From contig JAUXOA010000029.1 in the NCBI GenBank assembly GCA_030682475.1, positions 52,562 to 116,561 of the forward strand: a stretch of DNA of 64,000 nucleotides. Reading direction: 5' to 3'. Positions 1-8,188 of the stretch are shown piece by piece. Numbering within the stretch: position 1 is the first letter of the stretch; every line of letters begins with the position of its first letter. This DNA comes from Rhodoferax sp. GTDB lineage: Bacteria; Pseudomonadota; Gammaproteobacteria; Burkholderiales; Burkholderiaceae_C. Under the pieces are notes generated by a model that worked only from the letters and a program-made list of their open reading frames with translations, made no database searches and was not told where the DNA came from. Both the position numbers and the translations under genes were made by a program.

Positions 1-80
1 AACGGTCGCATCCTGATTTCTGGCACGCAGGCGCTGGTGCGCCTGACGCTGATGGCCGATCTGGCTCACTTCGACGCCGG
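1..80 (+). pseudogene. Possible N-terminal fragment of an indolepyruvate:ferredoxin oxidoreductase
   Basis: Frame 1 from base 1 reads GRILISGTQALVRLTLMADL followed by AHFDAG. This resembles the start of fused indolepyruvate ferredoxin oxidoreductases, which have a G-R-x-x-x-SGTQALVRL stretch followed by AGLNTAGFVSGYRGSPLG. The resemblance stops at about base 80, inside the 3' end of the opposite-strand RidA-like gene, and the frame meets a stop near base 156. I read it as a broken remnant whose other end lies outside the window. The match is short and from memory, so chance similarity is possible. Confidence 0.3.
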
Positions 81-467
81 TATCACCGCCGTCGCCTCCA
101 GCTCAATCTTGCCGGGGTTGTCCAGCAGGTCGGACACAAAAATCAGGCTCATGGCCGGGTAGTGCTTGCCCATGCGCCGGCGCCAGATCGCGCCGAGCTC
201 ACGCCGGGCGGCCATGTAGGCGGGCTTGTCGCAACAATAGGCCGTCAGGCGACAGATCTGTTCACCCTTGGCGCCGGCCACCGCCAGCACGTCCAGGATA
301 TTGGCCAATGCCTGGTCGAACTGCGGCGCGATGTCTTCCGACTGGAAGCGCTGTTGCGCATCCCAACCCACCTGGCCCGCCACAAAAATAATGCGCCCGG
401 CGTCCACCGCGATGCCGTTGGAATAGCCAATGGGTGGCGCCCAGCCTTCGGGAAGCAGTGCTTGCAT
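66..467 (-). CDS. RidA/YjgF-family protein, divergent member
   Basis: The 133-residue product has the length and signatures of the small trimeric Rid family (GQVGWDAQ, FDQALANILDVLAVAGA, a KIELEATAV C-terminal strand). Archetypal RidA deaminates 2-aminoacrylate and related imines using an Arg in a PAR-type motif. Here the matching stretch reads YPAMSLIFV, so that Arg is absent. The protein is therefore more likely one of the Rid subfamilies without proven imine deaminase activity. It is the last gene of a minus-strand run korA-korB-ferritin-like-rid, 27 bases after the ferritin-like gene, which suggests a link to the benzoyl-CoA module. The exact role is unknown. Confidence 0.8.
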   Translation of the reverse strand: MQALLPEGWAPPIGYSNGIAVDAGRIIFVAGQVGWDAQQRFQSEDIAPQFDQALANILDVLAVAGAKGEQICRLTAYCCDKPAYMAARRELGAIWRRRMGKHYPAMSLIFVSDLLDNPGKIELEATAVIPASK

Positions 468-494
468 GAGAGCTCTCCTGTTATTGGAATCGAA

Positions 495-1031
495 CTATTC
501 GTCGTTGCGCGGTGGATCGGGGTCGTGGTCCCAGTTGCTGTCGGGCTGAGGCACCTTGAGCATCCAGGCCTTGACCAGTGCCACGTGCTCGCGTTCTTCC
601 TCTTGCAACGCCAGTGCTGCCTTGCGCACCGATTCGACTGTGGCCACACTGGCCAGGTGCGCGAAAAAGCGCTCGGCACGTTCTTCATTGGCCAGCGCCA
701 GTTGCAGCACATGCCAGGGCTGCATCAGGTAGTGCACGTCGTCGATCGGGGCGCTCTCGGGCGCTTCAAAGCCTTCAAACACCGGCGTGGTGACGTGCGC
801 GGGGGCTTCTTTCCAGCCCATCTCGGCCATGATCTGGGTCGCGTGCTTGCCTTCGATGACGGCCATCTTGCGAAACCACTCGGCCACTTCGGGGTTGTTG
901 TGGGTTTCCATCATGTCGGCGAACTCGTTGTAGCGTTGCGCCGCATCGAGCTCCATGACCAGGGCTTGCGCCATGAAGTCGTCGAGCGTGGCAGGCAACG
1001 GCGCGCTGCCGGGTGAGGTGGGCTGGTTCAT
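495..1031 (-). CDS. Ferritin-like/rubrerythrin-type di-iron protein
   Basis: This 178-residue protein is predicted to be a four-helix bundle. Carboxylate and histidine ligands are placed as in ferritin-like di-iron proteins: MELDAAQRYNEFADMM, an ExxH in VIEGKHATQI, ANEERAERF and EEEREHVALV. There is no C-terminal rubredoxin domain, so it is not a full rubrerythrin. Its ATG overlaps the korB stop by about 4 bases, so translation is probably coupled to the 2-oxoglutarate:ferredoxin oxidoreductase. A plausible role (inference) is oxygen or peroxide protection of the very oxygen-sensitive reductase and ferredoxin system. The C-terminus is acidic (DHDPDPPRNDE). Confidence 0.8.
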   Translation of the reverse strand: MNQPTSPGSAPLPATLDDFMAQALVMELDAAQRYNEFADMMETHNNPEVAEWFRKMAVIEGKHATQIMAEMGWKEAPAHVTTPVFEGFEAPESAPIDDVHYLMQPWHVLQLALANEERAERFFAHLASVATVESVRKAALALQEEEREHVALVKAWMLKVPQPDSNWDHDPDPPRNDE

Positions 1032-1894
1032 AGCGCAAACTCCGATTCGAGGTCGCTCACACTACAGCGCGCCTGGCGCACCGAGGCCGTATACGGTACG
1101 CGGTCGCCGGCGTAGAGCACACCGATGTTGAAGCCGTCGTCCGTCATCAGACGGCGTGCGGCGAGAGCGGCGTCGTCCGTGGCATCGACTGCTGCCGGTC
1201 GCACCAGCTTGCGCCATTCGCGCTGCTCGGGCCGGAAAGTGACACAGGGGCTCAGAATCTCGACAAACGAGAAGCCTGGATGCTTCATGGCCTGCGCAAT
1301 GATGGCCGCCGTGCCATGGAGGTCGCCGGCAAAGGCACGCGCCACGAAGTTGGCGCCCGACGCCAGCGCCACCACCAGCGGGTGGAATACGCGCAAGCCG
1401 GTGCCGCCGGGCGACAGCTTGGAATCCCAATCCGGTTCGGTCGTCGGTGAGGGTTGCCCTTTGGTCATGCCATACACGTGGTTGTCCATCACCAGGTAGG
1501 TCATGTCCACGTTGCGTCGGCAGGCGTGCAGAAAGTGGTTGCCACCGATCGAGTAGCCATCACCATCGCCACCGGCGACCAGCACCTGCAAGTCCGGCCG
1601 GGCCACTTTGAGGCCGGTGGCTGCGGCCAGCGAACGGCCATGCACGCCGTGAAAGCCGTAGCATGTGGTGTAGGCGGGAATGCGCGACGAGCAGCCAATT
1701 CCCGAGACCACCGCGCAGTCCTTGGGCGGCACGCCCAGGGTGGCCAGCGCCTTGGTGACCGCGCTCAGCACGGTGAAGTCACCGCAACCCGGGCACCAGA
1801 TCGGTTTGTAAGCAGACTTGAAGCTCGCAGCGCTCAGGCCGACTGATGCGGGCGCGAGTGCCGGTGCAGCTTCTTCATTCATGACGTCGTTCAT
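1028..1894 (-). CDS. korB: 2-oxoglutarate:ferredoxin oxidoreductase, beta subunit
   Basis: The 288-residue TPP-binding subunit of a 2-oxoacid:ferredoxin oxidoreductase carries WCPGCGDFTVLSA near the N-terminus, GIGCSSRIPAY, and the TPP/Mg signature GDGDGYSIGGNHF followed by MDNHVYGMTKGQ. I choose the ATG at 1894 because GGAGG lies just upstream and the ATG overlaps the korA stop as ATGA; an in-frame ATG 15 bases earlier lacks this. With KorA it decarboxylates 2-oxoglutarate to succinyl-CoA and reduces ferredoxin. In Thauera the equivalent enzyme supplies reduced ferredoxin to benzoyl-CoA reductase, and the linkage here supports the same job. Confidence 0.92.
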   Translation of the reverse strand: MNDVMNEEAAPALAPASVGLSAASFKSAYKPIWCPGCGDFTVLSAVTKALATLGVPPKDCAVVSGIGCSSRIPAYTTCYGFHGVHGRSLAAATGLKVARPDLQVLVAGGDGDGYSIGGNHFLHACRRNVDMTYLVMDNHVYGMTKGQPSPTTEPDWDSKLSPGGTGLRVFHPLVVALASGANFVARAFAGDLHGTAAIIAQAMKHPGFSFVEILSPCVTFRPEQREWRKLVRPAAVDATDDAALAARRLMTDDGFNIGVLYAGDRVPYTASVRQARCSVSDLESEFAL

Positions 1895-3651
1895 TTTCCA
1901 TTCCTCCACTCAAGCAGGGCAGTCAAAAGTTCTCCGGGGCGCAGCGGTAGCGGTCCGGGGCGGTGGTAAGTCGAAGGCGGGACCGGGAAATCGTAGTAGC
2001 CCCGCAAGTAGCGATAGAGCTGGGCGCCGTGGTTCTGCTCCACCACGATGATGCGCTTGGCGCCTTGCAGTGTTTGCGCCATTTGCCCGGGTCGGGTCGG
2101 TGCCAGCAGGCGCAGCGCGATCAGGCGCATGTCCACGCCGGTGGCCTTGGCGCGTGCAATCGCCTCGCGCACCGGGCCGGATGCCGAGCCAAAGGTGATG
2201 ACCACCGCGTCCGCGTCGCCTTCGATGTCGGCCCAATAGGGACCATAGTCATGCAGATCGAGCTTGCGTTGGCGCTTGTCGAGCTGTAGCACATGGTCGC
2301 GTGACTGGCTGCTGGGAATGCCCGCTTCCGAATGCTCCAGGCCATCGGCGGTGTAGGTCACACCTTCGGTGCCGGGGATCGCCATGGGCGACACGCCCGA
2401 GGCCGTATTGCGGTAGCGTTTGTAGTCCGGGGTGTTGGCTTCAACAGTGAGTCGCTGGGCGCTAAACTCGGAATCCACCGGGCGGTCGATGATGGCGCGC
2501 GATTGACCCATGAACTGATCCGACAGCACAATGGCGGGCGCTTGCAAGGCCTCGGCCAGATGCACCGCCCACTGCGTGGCGCCCAGGCAATCGCCAATCG
2601 AGGTCGGGGCTACCACCAGACGCGGTGCGTCGCCATGCAGGCCGCTCACCGCAAAGGACAGGTCGCTTTGTTCACTCTTGGCCGGAATGCCGGTTGAAGG
2701 CCCGCCGCGCATCACGTCCACAATCACAATGGGCACCTCGGAAGCCACCGCCAGGCCAATCGCTTCGGTCATCAGCGCCAGACCTGGCCCCGAGGTGGCG
2801 GTCAGCGAGGGCACGCCGCCATAAGATGCGCCGATGATCATGTTGATGGAGGCCAGCTCGTCTTCGGCCTGCAGCAAGGTGCCGCCCACCTCGATCAGCT
2901 TGGCCGCCATCCACTCCAGCACTTCGGTAGCGGGTGTGATCGGGTAGGCCGCCACAAAGCGCACGCCACCCCGAATGGCACCAAAACCCGCCGCCTCGTT
3001 GCCGCTGATCATCCAGCGCGGATTGACGTTGAGCGCGCCCACTTGCAGTTGCGCCATGGGGCCACCGTCTTGTGCCAGCTTGGCCGCAATACCGGCCGCC
3101 GCCGCGGCGCCAGCCGCCACCGCTTTCAAATTGGCCTCCAGCGTGGCAGGTTTTTTCCATGACTCCCGAACCGCATCCAGCAAGGCCTGCAGCGGCAGCC
3201 CGGCCAGCGTCCCCGACAGGCCCAATGCAATCATGTTGACCCAACTGCCGGGAATGGCCTTGGCCATTTTCTTCATGCTCAAGGGGGCGTAGCGCGCGCC
3301 GGTGGCCTTGAATACTTCCGGCGCCTCGCCTTCATCGGGGTCGCCAATCAGCACGCTGCGCGGCCCCAGCACGATCTCATCGGCAAAGCGGTTCACGTTC
3401 TGCCAGTCAATGGCCAGCAGCAGATCAAAGCCGTCGTCCAGCGAACTCATGGGTTGAGGCCCCAGGCGCAACAGGGCAGCTGCCTCGCCGCCGCGAATTT
3501 GCGGCCCGCTGGTGCGCACCATCAATCCATAGGCCCCCGCCTTGGCGGCGGCGGCCAGCAAGACGGTGCCGGCTGTCATCACGCCGCTGCCACCGCTGCC
3601 CGCCAGTGCGATCGACACACTGGTGGGGGCTGTTGTGGTTTGTGTTTGCAT
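1891..3651 (-). CDS. korA: 2-oxoglutarate:ferredoxin oxidoreductase, fused gamma-alpha subunit
   Basis: This 586-residue protein joins two domains of the 2-oxoacid:ferredoxin oxidoreductase family. Residues about 12-190 are the gamma domain (LAGSGGSGVMTAG at the start). Residues about 205-586 are the alpha/pyrimidine domain, with AAYPITPATEVLEWM and TSGPGLALMTEAIG. The gamma-alpha fusion is the usual form of KorA in aromatic-degrading betaproteobacteria. An AAGGAG ribosome site sits just before the ATG. The gene diverges from had across a 288-base gap that holds a repeat and an FNR-like site. It is translationally coupled to korB. 2-Oxoglutarate is the best guess for the substrate, judging from context. 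Confidence 0.92.
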   Translation of the reverse strand: MQTQTTTAPTSVSIALAGSGGSGVMTAGTVLLAAAAKAGAYGLMVRTSGPQIRGGEAAALLRLGPQPMSSLDDGFDLLLAIDWQNVNRFADEIVLGPRSVLIGDPDEGEAPEVFKATGARYAPLSMKKMAKAIPGSWVNMIALGLSGTLAGLPLQALLDAVRESWKKPATLEANLKAVAAGAAAAAGIAAKLAQDGGPMAQLQVGALNVNPRWMISGNEAAGFGAIRGGVRFVAAYPITPATEVLEWMAAKLIEVGGTLLQAEDELASINMIIGASYGGVPSLTATSGPGLALMTEAIGLAVASEVPIVIVDVMRGGPSTGIPAKSEQSDLSFAVSGLHGDAPRLVVAPTSIGDCLGATQWAVHLAEALQAPAIVLSDQFMGQSRAIIDRPVDSEFSAQRLTVEANTPDYKRYRNTASGVSPMAIPGTEGVTYTADGLEHSEAGIPSSQSRDHVLQLDKRQRKLDLHDYGPYWADIEGDADAVVITFGSASGPVREAIARAKATGVDMRLIALRLLAPTRPGQMAQTLQGAKRIIVVEQNHGAQLYRYLRGYYDFPVPPSTYHRPGPLPLRPGELLTALLEWRNGK

Positions 3652-3668
3652 TTGTTCTCCTTATTTCT

Positions 3669-3772
3669 AAAACCTTGTGGGACAGACCGCAGCTACGCGC
3701 AGCGAGCCAGCTCTGTCCCCAACCGTTCGTCGGATGTTGGATGTTCGCAAGCTCCGTCCCCAACTGGTTAAA
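3669..3772 (+). repeat. GGGACAGA intergenic repeat, copy 1 (composite)
   Basis: The unit reads from CCTTGTGGGACAGACCGCAG through an imperfectly paired centre to AGCTCTGTCCCCAAC, so GGGACAGA and TCTGTCCC form a hairpin stem. A second, partial right half (GCAAGCTCCGTCCCCAACTG) follows about 50 bases on. Eight more loci in this window carry the same element. This copy lies between the divergent korA and had genes. Confidence 0.9.
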
Positions 3773-3787
3773 TTTCCCGAGCTAAGT

Positions 3788-3801
3788 TTGACCTAGATCA
3801 G
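3788..3801. promoter_or_regulatory. FNR/CRP-type box upstream of had
   Basis: TTGACCTAGATCAG matches the FNR consensus TTGAT-N4-ATCAA in eight of ten fixed positions and is itself palindromic. It lies about 140 bases before the had start. A plausible -10 (TTATAC or GATAAT, 3848-3859) lies about 60 bases downstream of its centre, as in class I activation. Anaerobic benzoyl-CoA clusters are commonly controlled by FNR-like proteins (AcpR, AadR), so oxygen control is likely. This is inference from motif and context. Confidence 0.55.
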
Positions 3802-3939
3802 TAACTGCGCATTTTACTTCCAAAAGAATGCTGGTATTTCAGTACCGTTATACGATAATAGCTTCAGCAAGCGTTGCGGTCAAGCCTGAAATCGATCAAA
3901 ACGCAACTCTGTTGAAACAAAAATCAGGAGACAGAAAAC

Positions 3940-5010
3940 ATGAGCATTGATGCCTACCGTTGGCAGATGAACCAACCCGGTGCGCCGTTCGAGCGGGTGG
4001 CGTTTTCCGCCCAGCCCACAGTGGATGAAGTTGTGGTGGCCATCGCCGGTTGCGGTGTCTGCCACACCGATCTGGGCTACTACTACGATGGCGTTCGCAC
4101 CAACTCCGTGCTGCCGCTCACGCTGGGGCACGAGATCAGCGGCCATGTGGTGGCTGCCGGTGCGGGCGCCGAGGGCTGGATCGGCAAAGCAGTGATCGTG
4201 CCGGCCGTGCTGCCATGCGGCGAGTGCGACTTGTGTCAGCGCGGTCTGCAACCGATCTGCCGCGCGCAAAAGATGCCGGGCAACGACATTCAGGGCGGCT
4301 TTGCCTCGCATATTGTGGTGCCCGGTCGCGGCCTGTGCGAAGTCGATGAGCGCCGCCTTGCCGCCGTTGGGTTAACACTGGCGCAGGTCTCGATCGTGGC
4401 CGATGCACTGACCACGCCCTACCAGGCGGTGCGCCGCGCCGGTGTCACGCCCGGCAGCCTGGCCATTGTGATTGGTGCCGGTGGCGTCGGCGGCTACTGT
4501 GTGCAGGTGGCGCGCGCCTTTGGCGCCCAGGTGGTGGCGGTCGATGTCGATGATGACAAGTTGGCGGCGATCGCCCAGCACGGCGCCGCGCTCACCCTCA
4601 ATGCCCGCAACCATGACACCAAGGCGTTGAAGGCAGCCATCAATGCATTTGCCAAACAACAAGGCCTGCGCAGCACCGAGTGGCAGATCTTTGAGTGCTC
4701 CGGCAGCGCTGCCGGGCAGCTCTCGGCCTTTGGCCTGCTGGTGCATGGCGCCACGCTGTCGGTGGTCGGTTTCACCATGGACAAGGTCGAAGTGAGATTG
4801 TCCAACCTGATGGCCTTCGATGCACGCGCCCTGGGTAACTGGGGTTGCCCGCCCGAGTACTACCCGGCGGCGCTGGAGCTGGTGCTCGACGGCAAGGTGC
4901 TGCTCGCCCCCTTTGTCGAGCAGCATCCGCTGGACAGCATCAATGAAGTATTTCCCGCCGTACACCACCGCACCATCAAAAAGCGTGCGGTGCTGACCCC
5001 CACCGTTTGA
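3940..5010 (+). CDS. had: 6-hydroxycyclohex-1-ene-1-carbonyl-CoA dehydrogenase
   Basis: This 356-residue zinc-type medium-chain dehydrogenase has catalytic zinc motifs ([24 protein letters not shown]), a Cys-rich structural-zinc loop ([16 protein letters not shown]) and an NAD-binding Rossmann segment ([20 protein letters not shown]). In the benzoyl-CoA pathway Had oxidises 6-hydroxycyclohex-1-ene-1-carbonyl-CoA to the 6-oxo compound. The assignment over a generic alcohol dehydrogenase rests on its place directly before oah, dch and the four reductase genes. AGGAGA lies about 9 bases before the ATG. It is the first gene of the plus-strand operon, 32 bases ahead of oah. Confidence 0.92.
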   Translation: MSIDAYRWQMNQPGAPFERVAFSAQPTVDEVVVAIAGCGVCHTDLGYYYDGVRTNSVLPLTLGHEISGHVVAAGAGAEGWIGKAVIVPAVLPCGECDLCQRGLQPICRAQKMPGNDIQGGFASHIVVPGRGLCEVDERRLAAVGLTLAQVSIVADALTTPYQAVRRAGVTPGSLAIVIGAGGVGGYCVQVARAFGAQVVAVDVDDDKLAAIAQHGAALTLNARNHDTKALKAAINAFAKQQGLRSTEWQIFECSGSAAGQLSAFGLLVHGATLSVVGFTMDKVEVRLSNLMAFDARALGNWGCPPEYYPAALELVLDGKVLLAPFVEQHPLDSINEVFPAVHHRTIKKRAVLTPTV

Positions 5011-5042
5011 AGATTACTTTGCTACTAACAGGAGCCCATGCC

Positions 5043-6164
5043 ATGACTGCCTCTCCCGCCACGCGCGACTTCAAGAACCATGATCTGGTCGCTGACATTT
5101 CCAAGCCCGGCGTGCGCTTTGAGAAGCGCCCGGCACGCCTGCCCGACGGCAGTGTCGTGCCCGGCCTTTACAACGCCTGGATCACGCTGGACAACCCCAG
5201 CCAGTACAACTCTTACACCACCGACATGGTCAAGGGCGTTATCCTGGCCATGCGCGCAGCAAGCAACTCGCGCGATGTGAACTGTGTGGTTTTCACCGGT
5301 GCCGGTGACAAGGCTTTTTGCACCGGCGGCAACACCAAGGAATACGCCGAGTACTACGCCGGTCACCCGCAGGAATACCGCCAGTACATGCGCTTGTTCA
5401 ACGACATGGTGAGCGCCATTCTGGCCTGCGACAAGCCGGTGATCTGCCGCGTCAACGGCATGCGCATCGGCGGTGGCCAGGAGATCGGCATGGCGTGCGA
5501 TTTCTCGGTGGCGCAGGATTTGGCGCGTTTCGGCCAGGCCGGCCCCAAACATGGCTCCGCACCGATTGGCGGCGCCACCGACTTCCTGCCTGTCATTGTG
5601 GGGGCCGAGCGTGCGATGGCGGCCTGCGTGTTGTGCGAGCCTTTCTCGGCCCACAAAGCGAGCTGGATGGGCATCCTGACCGATGTTGTGCCGGCACTCA
5701 AGGTGGATGGCAAGTTTGTCGCCAACCCACTGGTGGAAACCAAACAGATGGTGGACGACTATGGTCGCTTCAGCTTCGGCGAGCCCAAGACCGGTGAGGC
5801 ACTCAAGGAAGGCAAGGCCCTGATGGCACGCGGCACCGTGGACCTCTCGCTGCTGGATGCCAAGGTAGAAGAGCTCTGCGCCAAAATGCTGCTGACCTTC
5901 CCCGATTGCACCACCAAGACAATTGAAGAACTGCGCAAGCCCAAGCTCGAAGCCTGGGACAAGAACAAGGAAAACTCGCGCGCCTGGCTGGCCCTGAACA
6001 TGATGACCGAGGCCCGTGCCGGTTTTACCGCCTTCAACGAAGGCACCAAAGAAGACCGCGAAGCTGACTTCGTTTTATTGCGCCAGAAGCTCGCTGCCGG
6101 TGAGAGCTGGGTTGGACCCCTGCACGACTCGATCCAGCCGCGCAACAAGCGCAAGGCTTCATGA
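5043..6164 (+). CDS. oah: 6-oxocyclohex-1-ene-1-carbonyl-CoA hydrolase (ring opening)
   Basis: The 373-residue crotonase-fold protein has the acyl-CoA oxyanion-hole segments (AFCTGGNTKEYAEYY, VNGMRIGGGQEIGMACDFSV) and the long C-terminal extension typical of Oah/BzdY rather than ordinary enoyl-CoA hydratases of about 260 residues. It adds water to 6-oxocyclohex-1-ene-1-carbonyl-CoA and cleaves the ring to 3-hydroxypimelyl-CoA. I take the ATG at 5043, which follows CAGGAGCCC; an upstream in-frame ATG at 5007 overlaps the end of had and has no ribosome site. The next gene, dch, follows after a repeat unit. Confidence 0.92.
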   Translation: MTASPATRDFKNHDLVADISKPGVRFEKRPARLPDGSVVPGLYNAWITLDNPSQYNSYTTDMVKGVILAMRAASNSRDVNCVVFTGAGDKAFCTGGNTKEYAEYYAGHPQEYRQYMRLFNDMVSAILACDKPVICRVNGMRIGGGQEIGMACDFSVAQDLARFGQAGPKHGSAPIGGATDFLPVIVGAERAMAACVLCEPFSAHKASWMGILTDVVPALKVDGKFVANPLVETKQMVDDYGRFSFGEPKTGEALKEGKALMARGTVDLSLLDAKVEELCAKMLLTFPDCTTKTIEELRKPKLEAWDKNKENSRAWLALNMMTEARAGFTAFNEGTKEDREADFVLLRQKLAAGESWVGPLHDSIQPRNKRKAS

Positions 6165-6217
6165 AACTTTGTGGAACAGACAGCAGTTACGCGAAGCGAA
6201 CAAGCTCTGTCCCCAAC
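6162..6217 (+). repeat. GGGACAGA intergenic repeat, copy 2
   Basis: This is a single unit with a slightly decayed left arm (GGAACAGACAGCAGTTACGC) and an intact right arm (AAGCTCTGTCCCCAAC). It begins in the oah stop codon and ends 13 bases before the dch start, so it fills the whole oah-dch gap and must be transcribed within the operon. Confidence 0.88.
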
Positions 6218-6230
6218 ATTTTGAGTCAAC

Positions 6231-7010
6231 ATGACTGATACAAGCACCTCCCCCCTCAAAGTCTGGCTCGAACGCGACGGCGCGCTGCTGCGTCTGCGCC
6301 TGGCGCGGCCCAAGGCCAACATCGTCGACGCTGCCATGATCGCCGCGCTGCATGCGGCGCTCGATGCGCACCGCGCCGATCATGGCCTGCGCGGCGTCTT
6401 GCTGGATGCCGAAGGGTCGCACTTCAGTTTCGGTGCCAGTGTGGAAGAGCATGTGGCCGAGCGTTGCGCCGCCATGCTGGCCGCGCTGCATGCACTGATC
6501 ATCGCCATGGTCGAGTTTCCGGTGCCAATTCTGACTGCCGTGCGCGGCCAGTGCCTTGGCGGCGGGCTCGAAGTGGTGCTGGCCGGTGGGCCGATCTTTG
6601 CCACCCCGGAAGCCAAGCTCGGCCAGCCAGAAATGACCCTGGGCGTATTTGCCCCGGCTGCGTCCGTCCTGTTGCCCTACCGCGTGAACCAGCCCAACGC
6701 CGAGGACCTGCTGTTTTCGGGCCGCTCAGTGAGTGGCGAAGAAGCGCGCACCATGGGTCTGGTGCAAGTAGTGGCCGACGACCCCGAAGCGGCCGCTCTG
6801 GCTTATTTTGATACGTACCTGGCGCCCAAGAGTGCCGCCGCCCTGGCCTGTGCGGTGGCCGCGGCGCGCGGACCCCTGCTGCGCGAGCTGCGTGCCCGGT
6901 TCAACGAGGTGGAGGCCCTGTACCTCGACCGTCTTATGAAAACCCGCGATGCCAATGAAGGGCTTGCTGCCTTTCTTGCCCAGCGCGCACCTGCCTGGGA
7001 GCATGTTTGA
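6231..7010 (+). CDS. dch: Cyclohexa-1,5-diene-1-carbonyl-CoA hydratase
   Basis: The 259-residue enoyl-CoA hydratase-family protein carries the crotonase acyl-CoA pocket segments (DAEGSHFSFGASVEEH, VRGQCLGGGLEVVLAGGP). Dch hydrates the reductase product cyclohexa-1,5-diene-1-carbonyl-CoA to the 6-hydroxy-monoene that Had oxidises. The ATG at 6231 follows the repeat unit and has only a weak purine-rich site before it. The stop codon overlaps the bcrC start as TGATG, which indicates tight coupling of the hydratase to the reductase. Assignment among crotonases depends on context. Confidence 0.9.
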   Translation: MTDTSTSPLKVWLERDGALLRLRLARPKANIVDAAMIAALHAALDAHRADHGLRGVLLDAEGSHFSFGASVEEHVAERCAAMLAALHALIIAMVEFPVPILTAVRGQCLGGGLEVVLAGGPIFATPEAKLGQPEMTLGVFAPAASVLLPYRVNQPNAEDLLFSGRSVSGEEARTMGLVQVVADDPEAAALAYFDTYLAPKSAAALACAVAAARGPLLRELRARFNEVEALYLDRLMKTRDANEGLAAFLAQRAPAWEHV

Positions 7011-8188
7011 TGTCAACAACTTCACCCGTTCAACCCATCGTGGAGCGTTGCCAGGCGCTGTTCGACGATTTGCATTTCAATGCCGTCAAGGAGTGGAAGG
7101 CCGCCGTGCCGGGGCGCAAGGCCATCGGCTACATGCCGGTTTACGTGCCGCGCGAACTCATCCACGCTGCGGGCATGCTGCCGGTGGGTATTCTGGGCGG
7201 CGGTGACCAGCTCGAAGTGATTCAGGGCGACGCCTACTACCAGAGTTACATCTGCCGCATTCCGCGCTCTACCGTCGAGCTGGGCCTGACCGGGCGCCTG
7301 GACTGCCTCGACGGCATGCTGTTTCCCTCCATTTGCGACGTCATCCGCAACCTCTCCGGTATGTGGCAGATCCTGTTCAAGGACAAGTACGTCCGCTACG
7401 TCGATCTGCCGCAAAACTACGACGACGAAGCGGGCGGGAAGTTCTATATAGATGAGATGGAAGTACTGCGCGAAGACTTCGGCAAGCTGATGGGCAAACC
7501 CATCACCGACGAAGCGCTCAATGCCTCCATCGCGGTCTACAACGAGAATCGCGCCGCCATTCGTGAGCTGTACGCCTACCGCGCCGCCAAACCCTGGCAG
7601 GCTCCCACCTCCGAGGTCTATCTGGTGCAGCGCGCGGGCATGATTTTGCCGCCCGAGGAGCACACCCAGCTGGTGCGCGACTACATCGTCGCCACCGACG
7701 CGGTGGTCCGCCCGAAGCGCGACAACGCCCGCGTCGTCATCAACGGCACCTTCTGCGAGCAGCCCCCGTTGACGCTCATCAAGTCGATCGAGATGGCTGG
7801 CTGCTACATCGTTGATGACGACTTCATGCTTGTGAGTCGCTGGCTACTCGACCACGTGCCCACTGATGGCAACCCGCTGCAAGAACTGTCCAAAGCCTTC
7901 CTGCACCGCTCCGCCGTGACCGCTGCCAAATACGACGCGCGGCGTGAAGACAAGGGTCAGTACCTGCTTAAACAAGTCAAGACCATGGGCGCCGAAGGGG
8001 TGGTGTTTGCCGCCCCCTCGTTCTGCGACCCGGCGCTGCTGGAGCGTCCGATGCTGCAGGACGTTCTGACGCAACACAAGATTCCGCACACCGCGTTCAA
8101 GTACGCCGAGAACACAGGTCAGATGGCCCCCATCCGGGAGCAGGCCGGCACCTTCGCCGATTCAATCAAGCTTTGGAACGCATCATGA
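7010..8188 (+). CDS. bcrC: Benzoyl-CoA reductase, subunit gamma (BcrC)
   Basis: This 392-residue protein belongs to the 2-hydroxyacyl-CoA dehydratase component D / benzoyl-CoA reductase family (GYMPVYVPRELIHAAGMLPVG; RLDCLDGMLFPSICDVIRN). With BcrB it forms the module that holds a [4Fe-4S] cluster and binds benzoyl-CoA, where two ATP-driven single electrons dearomatise the ring. Length and order (C-B-A-D) fit the Thauera-type enzyme. I use the ATG at 7010 rather than the TTG three bases earlier. The gene overlaps dch by 1 base and bcrB by 4 bases. The reductase is soluble and highly oxygen sensitive. Confidence 0.94.
   Translation: MSTTSPVQPIVERCQALFDDLHFNAVKEWKAAVPGRKAIGYMPVYVPRELIHAAGMLPVGILGGGDQLEVIQGDAYYQSYICRIPRSTVELGLTGRLDCLDGMLFPSICDVIRNLSGMWQILFKDKYVRYVDLPQNYDDEAGGKFYIDEMEVLREDFGKLMGKPITDEALNASIAVYNENRAAIRELYAYRAAKPWQAPTSEVYLVQRAGMILPPEEHTQLVRDYIVATDAVVRPKRDNARVVINGTFCEQPPLTLIKSIEMAGCYIVDDDFMLVSRWLLDHVPTDGNPLQELSKAFLHRSAVTAAKYDARREDKGQYLLKQVKTMGAEGVVFAAPSFCDPALLERPMLQDVLTQHKIPHTAFKYAENTGQMAPIREQAGTFADSIKLWNAS

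Noticed and set aside
162..1016. 284-codon plus-strand open frame opposite rid and the ferritin-like gene
   Set aside because: It is antisense to two well-supported genes, has no domain and reads as a mirror of high-GC codon use.
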